Part shown: one piece after another, positions 1 through 6,045 of the stretch
How the letters are laid out: every line of letters begins with the position of its first letter
How positions within the stretch are numbered: the first letter of the stretch is position 1
Assembly (NCBI GenBank): GCA_964538515.1
Contig: CAZIEW010000108.1
Coordinates: 1 to 6,899 of the forward strand
From: CALBZH01 sp964538515
GTDB lineage: Bacteria > Desulfobacterota > Syntrophobacteria > Syntrophobacterales > Syntrophobacteraceae
Direction: 5' to 3'
DNA length: 6,899 nt
The notes under the pieces: generated by a model
Database searches by the model: none
Told to the model about the DNA's origin: nothing
What the model saw: only the letters and a program-made list of their open reading frames with translations
Made by a program: the position numbers and the translations under genes

Positions 1-1
1 C

Positions 2-643
2 GGATTCGGCAAAGACGGCGCCGCATGGCTCGAGCAGCTCGCTCCCGAGTTCGGGCTGGAGCTGGTTTCCAGGGAATCTTTCGCGGCGACGGACACCGAC
101 ATGACGCCCCAGCTGGTCAAGGCGAAGGCGAGTGGGGCTCAAGTGCTCATCTGCTGGACCATTGGACCGGCTGGTGCTCGAGTCGCCAAGAACGTCAAGC
201 AGCTGGCTCTCGGAATTCCCCTCGTCCAGTGCCATGGGATCCCGGATCCGAAGTACATCGAGCTGGCCGGTGAGGCGGCTGAAGGCAGCATCATGCCTTC
301 CACCAAGCTGATGGTGTTCGACCAGCTCCCGGACAGCGATCCCCAGAAAGCGGTCATCCTGGAGTTCGTCAAGCTCTACAAGGACACCCACCACTTCGAT
401 CAGCAATACCCCATCAACACTCACTCGGGATATGCCTGGGACGCGATGTACCTGCTCGCCAACGCCATGCGCCAGGCGGGAACGGACCGCGAAAAGCTCC
501 GCACCGCCATCGAAGAAACCAAGGGCTACATCGGGATCAGCGGCGTCTACAACCTCACGCCCGAGGACCACAATGGCCTCGGGACCGACTCCCTGGTCAT
601 GGTCAAGGTGGAAAAAGGCAAATTCGTGATGATTCAGCCGTGA
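2..643 (+). CDS. ABC transporter substrate-binding protein, branched-chain amino acid/aromatic (LivK-like) type, 3' part
   Basis: This is the C-terminal 213 residues of a periplasmic binding protein. The reading frame is open from base 2 and ends at TGA 641-643, so the start and any signal peptide lie outside the window. The visible part resembles the second half of type I periplasmic binding proteins (Peripla_BP_6, LivJ/LivK group). It contains a lobe segment like GAQVLICWTIGPAGA, a hinge-like stretch around IPLVQCHGIPD, a helix around HSGYAWDAMYLLANAM, and the typical closing section with GISGVYNLTPEDHNGL followed by a short beta-strand tail ending in MIQP. In this family such proteins deliver branched-chain amino acids, amides or aromatic acids to a LivHMGF permease. 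The ligand cannot be told from this fragment. It is probably the last gene of a transport operon and unrelated to trp. The trp promoter begins only 17 nt after its stop, and no U-tract terminator lies between them. The family is fairly sure; the substrate is unknown. Confidence 0.85.
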   Translation, partial: GFGKDGAAWLEQLAPEFGLELVSRESFAATDTDMTPQLVKAKASGAQVLICWTIGPAGARVAKNVKQLALGIPLVQCHGIPDPKYIELAGEAAEGSIMPSTKLMVFDQLPDSDPQKAVILEFVKLYKDTHHFDQQYPINTHSGYAWDAMYLLANAMRQAGTDREKLRTAIEETKGYIGISGVYNLTPEDHNGLGTDSLVMVKVEKGKFVMIQP

Positions 644-644
644 C

Positions 645-667
645 AGACACAAAATTTGTCTTGACAA
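645..667. repeat. Nested short inverted repeats overlapping the trp -35 box (possible operator)
   Basis: Three short dyads share these bases: AGACA/TGTCT (645-649 with 657-661), ACAAA-A-TTTGT (649-659) and TTGTC-TT-GACAA (656-667). The last covers the perfect -35 hexamer. Such a placement suits a repressor site, but no CTAG-centred TrpR-type operator is visible, and A/T-rich dyads this short arise easily by chance. The 645-661 hairpin is not followed by a T-run, so it is not a convincing terminator for the upstream gene. Confidence 0.25.
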
Positions 668-690
668 GTGGGCTTCATAGGGGCTATTTG
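661..690 (+). promoter_or_regulatory. Probable sigma-70-type promoter of the trp operon
   Basis: A perfect -35 hexamer TTGACA lies at 661-666. The best -10 candidate is TATTTG at 685-690 with an 18-nt spacer; it matches TATAAT only at its first three positions. This would start transcription near 697, about 33 nt before the leader peptide, which suits a trp leader. The weak -10 and the alternative AT-rich stretch at 695-704 leave the exact start open. The -35 begins 17 nt after the stop of the upstream transporter gene. Confidence 0.55.
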
Positions 691-729
691 GGCATTACTT
701 ATCTTTGCACCTGATGAAAGGCTTTTGTG

Positions 730-822
730 ATGTTCAGTCGTTCGATCCGCATCAATCGTTTTTGGCGCTGGTGGCGCAGCATGGAGCGGGACAGGTGCGC
801 CGCCGGGGTCGGGTCGAGCTGA
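730..822 (+). CDS. trpL: trp operon leader peptide (TrpL)
   Basis: This short ORF encodes 30 residues, starting MFSRSIRINRFWRWWRS and ending GVGSS before TGA 820-822. A Shine-Dalgarno sequence GAAAGG at 716-721 lies 8 nt before the ATG. Three Trp codons sit within four consecutive codons (763-765, 769-771, 772-774), giving Trp-Arg-Trp-Trp. The second and third lie in the 5' arm of an RNA stem (768-778 with 796-806), and a terminator follows 33 nt after the stop codon. This is the arrangement of classical trp attenuation. A ribosome waiting for charged tRNA-Trp would cover the first arm and leave 803-815 free to form the antiterminator. A ribosome reaching the stop would cover 803-815 and let the terminator form. 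The peptide is unusually Arg-rich (7 of 30). It presumably has no function beyond its translation. The call rests on sequence and context, since leader peptides are not conserved in sequence. Confidence 0.88.
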   Translation: MFSRSIRINRFWRWWRSMERDRCAAGVGSS

Positions 823-863
823 GCAACCGAAAGCAGCGACTGAAGTAAGACCGAGGACCGTGG
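768..863 (+). promoter_or_regulatory. trp attenuator: 1:2 stem and competing antiterminator
   Basis: Two mutually exclusive folds can be drawn by hand. In the 1:2 stem, 768-778 pairs with 796-806 over 11 base pairs (two G-U) with a 17-nt loop; its 5' arm holds Trp codons 14 and 15. In the antiterminator, 803-815 pairs with 849-863: 803-805 with 861-863, 807-810 with 856-859 and 812-815 with 849-852. That makes 11 pairs, one of them G-U, interrupted by a G/G mismatch and a small internal loop. A minor GCTG/CAGC stem (818-821 with 834-837) fits inside its loop. The antiterminator shares 803-806 with the 1:2 stem and 855-863 with the terminator stem, as the attenuation switch requires. Energies were not calculated. 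Confidence 0.7.
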
Positions 864-891
864 GCCGCCTGGCTCACGGTCCTTTTGTTTT
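855..891 (+). terminator. Intrinsic terminator of the trp attenuator (3:4 hairpin)
   Basis: The arms GGACCGTG (855-862) and CACGGTCC (875-882) are perfectly complementary. The stem extends inward through 863-866 with 871-874 (one G-U) to give 12 pairs closed by a GCCT loop. TTTTGTTTT (883-891) follows directly. This is a strong factor-independent terminator placed 33 nt after the trpL stop and 104 nt before aroF. It would stop transcription when tryptophan is plentiful. Since no other terminator is visible after the upstream transporter gene, it may also end transcripts reading through from there. Confidence 0.9.
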
Positions 892-906
892 GACAAGGGG
901 ACCGTG
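875..906 (+). other. Alternative hairpin sharing the terminator's 3' arm
   Basis: The 8-mer GGACCGTG of the terminator's 5' arm recurs exactly at 899-906. The terminator's 3' arm can therefore also pair downstream: 875-888 with 893-906 forms a 14-pair stem (two G-U) with a TTTG loop. This fold takes up the U-tract and cannot coexist with the terminator hairpin. The downstream arm emerges from RNA polymerase only after the termination point, so the fold can exist only in read-through RNA. It would leave strand 3 free for the antiterminator. The pairing is directly visible; any role is inference. Confidence 0.6.
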
Positions 907-981
907 CGAATTTCCCGCGATCCCCTTTTCTTTTGCCCGCGGGCCGGAATGGCTTCGTGGAGCGGATGGACGATGCACAGC

Positions 982-987
982 GAGGAG
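982..987 (+). promoter_or_regulatory. Ribosome binding site of aroF
   Basis: GAGGAG lies 7 nt before the ATG at 995. It decides the start over the longer frame that opens at 860, which would run through the attenuator hairpin and add 45 residues unlike anything in the DAHP synthase family. Confidence 0.8.
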
Positions 988-994
988 TCATGTC

Positions 995-2038
995 ATGTTG
1001 GTGGTAATGGATCAGAAAGCGACGCCGGAAGAGGTCGAAGGGGCGGTCAAGGCCATCGAAGCACGCGGATACACGGCTCGCCCGATTCCAGGCGGGGAAA
1101 GGGTGGCCATCTGTGTGCTGCACAATCAAGGATCGGTTGAGCCGTCGCTCTTCCTCGGGCTTTCGGGGGTCAAGGAGGTGATTCCCGTTACGCGGCCATA
1201 CAAGCTGGTGAGCCGCGAGCTCCAGCATGAAGACTCCATTGTTCGCGTGGGGGATGTCTCGATCGGAAACGGCCATCTGACGCTCATCGCGGGGCCCTGC
1301 GCCATCGAGAGCGACGAGCAGGCGATCACCATCGCCAGGGCCGTCAAAGCGGCAGGAGCCGAGCTGTTCCGGGGGGGTGCCTTCAAGCCCAGGACGTCGC
1401 CGTACGCCTTCCAGGGGCTCGGGGAGGAGGGCTTGAAAATCCTGGTCCGAGTCCGTGAGGAAACCGGCATGCCGGTCGTCACCGAGGCCATGGACCACGA
1501 GGTGTTCGACCTCATCGAGGAATATGCGGACATGGTCCAGATCGGGACCCGGAACATGCAGAACTTTAGCCTGCTCAGACGTGCCGGGCGGGCGAAAAAA
1601 CCCATCATGCTCAAGCGCGGCATGTCCGCAACGATCGAAGAATGGCTGATGGCCGCCGAGTACATCATGGAAGGGGGAAACACCCAGGTGGTTCTGTGCG
1701 AGCGCGGGGTGCGCACCTTCGCTCACCACAGCCGCAATACGCTCGACCTGTCTGCCATTCCGGTCGTCCAGAAGGAAAGCCATCTTCCCATCATCGTCGA
1801 CCCCAGCCACGCCGCCGGTCGACGCGGTCAGGTCATTCCCCTGAGCCGCGCGGCCGTTGCGGTGGGGGCCCATGGGCTCATGGTCGAAGTGCACCATCAG
1901 CCCGAGCTGGCGCTGAGCGACGGGGCCCAGTCGCTCTATCCCGAGCAGTTCGAAGACTTGACCCGCCAAGTGCAGTCCATCTTTGCACTGTTTAGGAGCG
2001 CCGAGGCAGGGAATGCGATGACAGGGCGAACCGCTTAA
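995..2038 (+). CDS. aroF: 3-deoxy-7-phosphoheptulonate (DAHP) synthase, type I beta with N-terminal ferredoxin-like domain
   Basis: The 347-residue cytoplasmic enzyme condenses PEP and erythrose-4-phosphate to DAHP, the first step of the shikimate pathway. Residues 1 to about 65 (MLVVMDQKATPEEVEGAV onward) form the small ferredoxin-like domain found in Thermotoga- and Bacillus-type enzymes. In Thermotoga maritima that domain carries tyrosine feedback control. A TIM barrel follows, with GPCAIES (100-106), FKPRTSPYAFQG, QIGTRNMQNFSLLR, KRGMSATIEEW, DPSHAAGRR and LMVEVHH. The four expected metal ligands are present at Cys102, His272, Glu298 and Asp309. As far as I recall, these match the numbering of the T. 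maritima enzyme, so length and register look intact. The ATG has a good GAGGAG site. The gene is the first behind the trp attenuator, and trpE follows after 15 nt, so its expression should follow tryptophan supply. I see no chorismate mutase domain. Confidence 0.95.
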   Translation: MLVVMDQKATPEEVEGAVKAIEARGYTARPIPGGERVAICVLHNQGSVEPSLFLGLSGVKEVIPVTRPYKLVSRELQHEDSIVRVGDVSIGNGHLTLIAGPCAIESDEQAITIARAVKAAGAELFRGGAFKPRTSPYAFQGLGEEGLKILVRVREETGMPVVTEAMDHEVFDLIEEYADMVQIGTRNMQNFSLLRRAGRAKKPIMLKRGMSATIEEWLMAAEYIMEGGNTQVVLCERGVRTFAHHSRNTLDLSAIPVVQKESHLPIIVDPSHAAGRRGQVIPLSRAAVAVGAHGLMVEVHHQPELALSDGAQSLYPEQFEDLTRQVQSIFALFRSAEAGNAMTGRTA

Positions 2039-2053
2039 AACGAAAGGGGCACC

Positions 2054-3535
2054 ATGAAGCTCAGACTCTACCCCTCGCGGGATGAATTCAATGAAATGGC
2101 GGAACGGGGAAACCTCGTCCCCGTGTGCCTCGAGATCCTGGCAGATACCGAAACGCCGCTCTCGGCCCTGGCCAAGATCTACCGCGATGAAGGGCCCGTA
2201 TTCCTGCTCGAAAGTATGGAGGGAGGGGAGCGCTGGGGACGGTACAGTTTTCTCGGGGCGTCGGCGCGGAGCACGCTCCGAGTCTACCGGCATCGCGTGG
2301 AAATCGCGGAGGGGGGCTCCATCACGCAGATCGAGCACCAGGGGGATCCCCTCGCAGTCCTGCGCTCCTACATGGCCCGGTTCAAACCGGTTTCGCTCGC
2401 GGGGCTTCCCCGGTTCTGGGGCGGGATGGTGGGTTACATCACGTATGAGGCCGTGAGCTTTTTTGAAGCGATCCCAAACGACTGCCCCGATGATGCGGTG
2501 CTCGCGCAGTTCATCGTTCCGGACAGCCTATTTGTGTTCGACAACATCCGCCACACGCTGAGCCTCATCGCGTATGCCTTTCTCGATGGCTTGTCCGTGT
2601 CGCAAGCCTATGACCGGGCACTTGAAGACCTCGCCTCCATGCACGCCATGCTGGACCGTCCCCTGCCCGCCTTCAACGGGCACCCGGCTTCCGGATATGA
2701 ATTGGTGCCCACCCTCAAGCCGGACGCGTTCCGGGCTCAAGTTTCGAAGATCAAGGAGTACATCGAAGAAGGCGACATCATTCAGGCGGTCATCTCCCAG
2801 CGCTTCGAATGCGAGGCGTCCGTGCATCCCTGGTGGCTGTACCGGGCTCAACGCTACATCAACCCGTCACCTTATCTGTATTTCATGCATTTGGGGAAGA
2901 TGATCCTCGTCGGATCGTCGCCCGAAACCATGGTGCGTCTGGAAAACGGGGTGGCGACCCTCCGGCCCATCGCCGGTACGCGGCCGCGCGGGAACAGTGA
3001 GCAGAAAGACCGGCAGCTGGCGGACGAGCTCCTTCAAGACCCGAAAGAACGCGCCGAGCACCTCATGCTGGTCGATCTGGGCCGCAATGACCTGGGGCGG
3101 GTGGCTGAAGTCGGGACGGTTCAGGTCACGGACCTCATGGTGGTCGAACGGTATTCGCACGTCATGCACTTGGTCTCGAACATCTCGTGCGACTTGCGGC
3201 GTGAATACGACGCATGGGACCTGCTCCGGGCGACGTTTCCCGCAGGCACCCTGAGCGGCGCGCCCAAGATTCGGGCCATGGAGATCATCGCGGAGCTCGA
3301 GCGGGAGCCGCGCGGACCCTACGGAGGAGCCCTTGGGTACGTGTCGTTCACCGGGAACATGGATCTCGCGATCACGATTCGGACCGCGTGTGTGGAGAAC
3401 GGGCGGCTCTCGGTCCGAGCGGGGGCGGGCATCGTCGCCGATTCCGATCCCGAGCGTGAGCGGCAGGAAACCGTGAGCAAGGCCATGGCCATCCAGAGGG
3501 CCCTGCAGCTGATTCAGAGAGGAGCCTCGTCATGA
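2054..3535 (+). CDS. trpE: Anthranilate synthase component I
   Basis: TrpE converts chorismate and ammonia to anthranilate and pyruvate. The ammonia comes from glutamine through TrpG. The 493 residues are normal for the family. The N-terminal domain contains LLESMEGGERWGRYSFLG (LLES at 51-54), the element that binds tryptophan in feedback-inhibited homologues, so inhibition by Trp is expected. The chorismate-binding domain shows PIAGTRPRG (GTR at 308-310), AEHLMLVDLGRNDLGRV (Glu335, Asp341), YSHVMHLVSNI, FPAGTLSGAPK (398-405 for the GTLSGAPK part), YGGALGYV (from 423) and RAGAGIVADSDPERE near the C-terminus. The ATG is preceded by AAAGGGG (2043-2049), closely spaced. The stop overlaps the trpG start as ATGA, which suggests translational coupling and equal subunit amounts. 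Pairing with trpG inside a trp operon favours TrpE over the related PabB. Confidence 0.97.
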   Translation: MKLRLYPSRDEFNEMAERGNLVPVCLEILADTETPLSALAKIYRDEGPVFLLESMEGGERWGRYSFLGASARSTLRVYRHRVEIAEGGSITQIEHQGDPLAVLRSYMARFKPVSLAGLPRFWGGMVGYITYEAVSFFEAIPNDCPDDAVLAQFIVPDSLFVFDNIRHTLSLIAYAFLDGLSVSQAYDRALEDLASMHAMLDRPLPAFNGHPASGYELVPTLKPDAFRAQVSKIKEYIEEGDIIQAVISQRFECEASVHPWWLYRAQRYINPSPYLYFMHLGKMILVGSSPETMVRLENGVATLRPIAGTRPRGNSEQKDRQLADELLQDPKERAEHLMLVDLGRNDLGRVAEVGTVQVTDLMVVERYSHVMHLVSNISCDLRREYDAWDLLRATFPAGTLSGAPKIRAMEIIAELEREPRGPYGGALGYVSFTGNMDLAITIRTACVENGRLSVRAGAGIVADSDPERERQETVSKAMAIQRALQLIQRGASS

Positions 3536-4107
3536 TCGTCATGATCGACAACTACGATTCGTTCACCTATAACCTCGTGCAGTACCTGATGATGCTGGGA
3601 GCCGACGTGGAAGTCATCCGAAACGACGCCGCGACGGTGGAGGAAATCCAGGCGCGGAATCCGGCGGGAATCGTTATTTCGCCCGGCCCCTGCCGCCCGG
3701 AAACGGCGGGAATCTCTGTCGACCTTATCAAAGCCATGAGCGGACAGGTGCCCATCCTCGGTGTGTGCTTGGGGCACCAGGCCATCGCCGTGGCGTTCGG
3801 CGGGGTCGTGGGTAAGGCCAAGCAGTTGATGCATGGGAAGGTTTCCACGGTGACGGCGGACGGGAAGAGCATCTTCCAGGGCATCAAGAGCCCGTTTCAG
3901 GCCATGCGCTACCACTCGCTCGCCGTCGAGCCCGAATCCGTCCCCGCATGCCTCGAAGTGACCGCCCATGCGGAAGACGGGGAGATCATGGGAATCCGGC
4001 ATCGGGAGCATCCAACCGAGGGGATCCAATTTCACCCCGAATCCATCATGACCCAGGTGGGCAAGCGATTGCTGCGGAATTTTCTGAGCAAGACAGGCCA
4101 ACAATAA
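3532..4107 (+). CDS. trpG: Anthranilate synthase component II (glutamine amidotransferase)
   Basis: TrpG releases ammonia from glutamine and passes it to TrpE. The 191-residue class I amidotransferase starts MIVMIDNYDSFTYNLVQYL. It has the oxyanion-strand motif ISPGPCRPETAGIS, the nucleophile motif GVCLGHQAIA with Cys79, and FHPES with His168 and Glu170, so the Cys-His-Glu triad is complete. The length is normal for a free-standing subunit, and no phosphoribosyltransferase is fused, unlike E. coli TrpGD. GAGAGGAG (3517-3524) lies 7 nt before the ATG at 3532, which overlaps the trpE stop. An internal ATG at 3541 is a less likely start because it is 16 nt from that site. PabA-type subunits look the same and some serve both folate and Trp synthesis; a dual role cannot be excluded. 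Confidence 0.95.
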   Translation: MIVMIDNYDSFTYNLVQYLMMLGADVEVIRNDAATVEEIQARNPAGIVISPGPCRPETAGISVDLIKAMSGQVPILGVCLGHQAIAVAFGGVVGKAKQLMHGKVSTVTADGKSIFQGIKSPFQAMRYHSLAVEPESVPACLEVTAHAEDGEIMGIRHREHPTEGIQFHPESIMTQVGKRLLRNFLSKTGQQ

Positions 4108-4119
4108 GACCATCAGCGT

Positions 4120-4126
4120 GGGGGAG
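4120..4126 (+). promoter_or_regulatory. Ribosome binding site of trpD
   Basis: GGGGGAG lies 9 nt before the ATG at 4136. It overlaps the earlier in-frame GTG at 4118, which itself has no purine-rich site upstream. This favours ATG 4136 as the true start. Confidence 0.7.
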
Positions 4127-4135
4127 ATCCAGACA

Positions 4136-5155
4136 ATGATTCAAGACAGCCTCAAAAAGATCATTCACCGGCAGGATTTGGATGAGACGGAAATGGCGGA
4201 CGTGATGAGCTTCATCATGTCTGGAGAGGCAACCGACGCTCAGATCGGCGCTTTTATGGGGGCGCTGGCGACCAAAGGGGAGACATTTTCGGAGCTGGCC
4301 GGAGCGGCCCGGGCCATGCGCCGCAAGGCCGCCCGGATCCAGGTCCAATCGGAAACGGTTGTGGACACCTGCGGCACCGGCGGGGATCGGGCTCAGACGT
4401 TCAACATTTCGACCACGGCGGCGTTTGTGGTGGCCGGCTGCGGGGTGACCGTCGCCAAGCACGGGAACCGCTCCGTTTCGAGCCGAAGCGGGAGCGCGGA
4501 CTTGCTGGAAGCGCTCGGCGTGCGTCTCGATCTCCCGCCCGAGCTCGTTGAAGAAGCCGTGAACGAAGTCGGGATTGGGTTTCTCTTTGCTCCTGTCTTC
4601 CACGGAGCCATGCGGCATGCCGCCAAGGCCAGGAAGGAAACCGGGTTTCGGTCCATCTTCAACATGCTGGGTCCCCTCACAAACCCGGCGGGAGCCAACT
4701 GCCAGCTGCTCGGCGTGTTCGCGCCGCAATTGACGGAAATGTTCGCCCAGGCCCTGCGTCTGCTGGGAGCCCGGAGAGCCTTCGTCGTGCATGGCCACGA
4801 CGGGCTGGACGAAATCACGGTGTGCGCGCCGACTCGGGTGTCGGAGCTTAAAGATGGGATGATCCGCACCTATGACATCTCTCCCGAACAGCTGCTGGGA
4901 CGGAGCGCCGACGCCGAGGAGCTTCGGGGAGGCGGGCCCGAGGAAAATGCGGCGATCACGCGAGCGATCTATGCAGGAGAAAAAGGGCCGAAACGGGATA
5001 TCGTGCTGCTGAACAGCGCCGCAGCCTTGATCGCGGCCGGCCGGGCGCCGGATTTTGCCGAGGGAATTCGCCTTTCGGAAGAATCCATCGACAGCGGGGC
5101 CGCCGCCGCAAAGCTCGAAGGTCTGGCTCGTTTTACCCAGGAGCATCAGGGCTGA
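4136..5155 (+). CDS. trpD: Anthranilate phosphoribosyltransferase
   Basis: TrpD transfers phosphoribosyl from PRPP to anthranilate, giving phosphoribosyl-anthranilate. From ATG 4136 it has 339 residues, the usual length. A helical N-terminal domain (MIQDSLKKIIHRQDLDETEM onward) precedes the alpha/beta domain. The PRPP and metal motifs are complete: DTCGTGGD (77-84), NIST (90-93), KHGNRSVSS (108-116) and FRSIFNMLGPLTNP (171-184) with Arg172, expected to contact anthranilate. The protein contains no tryptophan. It starts 28 nt after trpG; a GTG at 4118 would add six residues but lacks a binding site. It ends at TGA 5153-5155, followed by the largest gap in the operon (80 nt). Nothing in it looks damaged. 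Confidence 0.96.
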   Translation: MIQDSLKKIIHRQDLDETEMADVMSFIMSGEATDAQIGAFMGALATKGETFSELAGAARAMRRKAARIQVQSETVVDTCGTGGDRAQTFNISTTAAFVVAGCGVTVAKHGNRSVSSRSGSADLLEALGVRLDLPPELVEEAVNEVGIGFLFAPVFHGAMRHAAKARKETGFRSIFNMLGPLTNPAGANCQLLGVFAPQLTEMFAQALRLLGARRAFVVHGHDGLDEITVCAPTRVSELKDGMIRTYDISPEQLLGRSADAEELRGGGPEENAAITRAIYAGEKGPKRDIVLLNSAAALIAAGRAPDFAEGIRLSEESIDSGAAAAKLEGLARFTQEHQG

Positions 5156-5218
5156 TCCATCGCCCCAGGGGGCTTCGGTGCTGTGGACAAGGCAACTTGA
5201 GAAAGCAGATTTCCGGCC

Positions 5219-5226
5219 AGGAAGGA
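5219..5226 (+). promoter_or_regulatory. Ribosome binding site of trpC
   Basis: AGGAAGGA ends 9 nt before the ATG at 5236. It favours this start over the in-frame TTG at 5197, which would add 13 residues not expected in the family. Confidence 0.75.
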
Positions 5227-5235
5227 ACCTACCCT

Positions 5236-6045
5236 ATGAATCCAGACCGACTGACGGCGATCTTGGAGGCCAAGAAACGGGAAGTGCAGGACGCACGGGT
5301 CATGATCCCGGAAAGCGCTTTGAGGGAGCAGGCCGAGAAGGGAGGCGCAGCCCCCCGATTTGTGGCAGCTTTGGCGTCGCCAGGACCCCTGGGAGCTAAC
5401 ATCATTGCCGAAATCAAACGGGGCTCTCCTTCGAAGGGCCTCATTCGCAAAGACCTGGACGCGGTGGCCTACGCGAAGGCTTATGAGCGGGGCGGAGCGG
5501 CTGCCATCTCGGTGCTGACGGACCGGGAGTTCTTCTTCGGGTCTCCGGATGATCTGCGAGCGGTTCGGGCGAGCGTCCAGCTGCCTGTGCTGCGCAAGGA
5601 CTTTGTCGTATCCGAGTATCAACTTTACGAAGCAGCCTGCTGGGGTGCCGATGCGGTTCTGCTCATCGTGCGGGCGCTTGAGCCCGAGCAATTGACCGCG
5701 TACCTGAAGCTGTGCAAAGAGCTGAAGCTCGATGCACTCGTTGAGGTTCATTCGCTGCCTGAGCTGGAGACAGCGATGGGTGCGGGTGCCCGGCTGATCG
5801 GAATCAACAACCGCGATCTCACGACCTTCAAGACCGACCTACGGACCTCCATCGACCTGGTGAAGCGGTTCGACGGGGAGCGGATTGCGGTTGCGGAGAG
5901 CGGCATTCATGGCCGGAGAGACATTCAACGACTGATGGACGCCGGAATCTGGAATTTCCTCATCGGAGAAAGCATTGTGCGGGCTGATAATTCTGAGCAG
6001 TTTCTCGGGGCCCTCCTGGGGCGGTCTGAGGGGGGAAAGGCGTGA
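5236..6045 (+). CDS. trpC: Indole-3-glycerol phosphate synthase
   Basis: TrpC decarboxylates and cyclises carboxyphenylamino-deoxyribulose phosphate to indole-3-glycerol phosphate. It is a 269-residue single-domain TIM barrel, not fused to TrpF as in E. coli. After an N-terminal helical extension (MNPDRLTAILEAKKREV) the catalytic set is complete: AEIKRGSPSKG with Glu59 and Lys61, LRKDFV with Lys121, LVEVHS with Glu170, GINNRDL with Asn191, and VAESGIH with Glu221 and Ser222. The phosphate-binding end FLIGESIVRA is also present. The start at ATG 5236 is supported by AGGAAGGA. It lies 80 nt after trpD, and its stop overlaps the trpF GTG start as GTGA, so TrpC and TrpF are probably translationally coupled. 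Confidence 0.96.
   Translation: MNPDRLTAILEAKKREVQDARVMIPESALREQAEKGGAAPRFVAALASPGPLGANIIAEIKRGSPSKGLIRKDLDAVAYAKAYERGGAAAISVLTDREFFFGSPDDLRAVRASVQLPVLRKDFVVSEYQLYEAACWGADAVLLIVRALEPEQLTAYLKLCKELKLDALVEVHSLPELETAMGAGARLIGINNRDLTTFKTDLRTSIDLVKRFDGERIAVAESGIHGRRDIQRLMDAGIWNFLIGESIVRADNSEQFLGALLGRSEGGKA

Noticed and set aside
714..848. A 44-codon frame overlapping trpL, starting at ATG 714 (MKGFCDVQSF) and ending at TAA 846-848
   Set aside because: It has no ribosome binding site of its own, contains no Trp and is unlikely beside the well-supported 730 start, although a ribosome reading it would disturb the attenuator.
890..918. A second perfect TTGACA (890-895) as an internal promoter for aroF
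   Set aside because: No -10-like hexamer is found 16-18 nt downstream; the bases there are GC-rich. The hexamer is better explained as part of the T-run and the 875-906 hairpin.
860..994. An aroF start 45 codons upstream
   Set aside because: The extension begins inside the terminator hairpin and does not look like family sequence, whereas ATG 995 has a strong binding site and gives metal ligands at the positions expected for this enzyme type.
752..2338. A 528-residue open frame on the minus strand opposite aroF and the start of trpE
   Set aside because: It mirrors a clear DAHP synthase frame in GC-rich DNA. Its translation is rich in Arg, Pro, Gly and His with no recognisable domain, and it also crosses the attenuator. 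Treated as a shadow.
4046..5146. A 366-residue open frame on the minus strand opposite trpD
   Set aside because: It lies antisense to a complete trpD with all motifs, shows no family features and has the composition typical of shadows in GC-rich genes.
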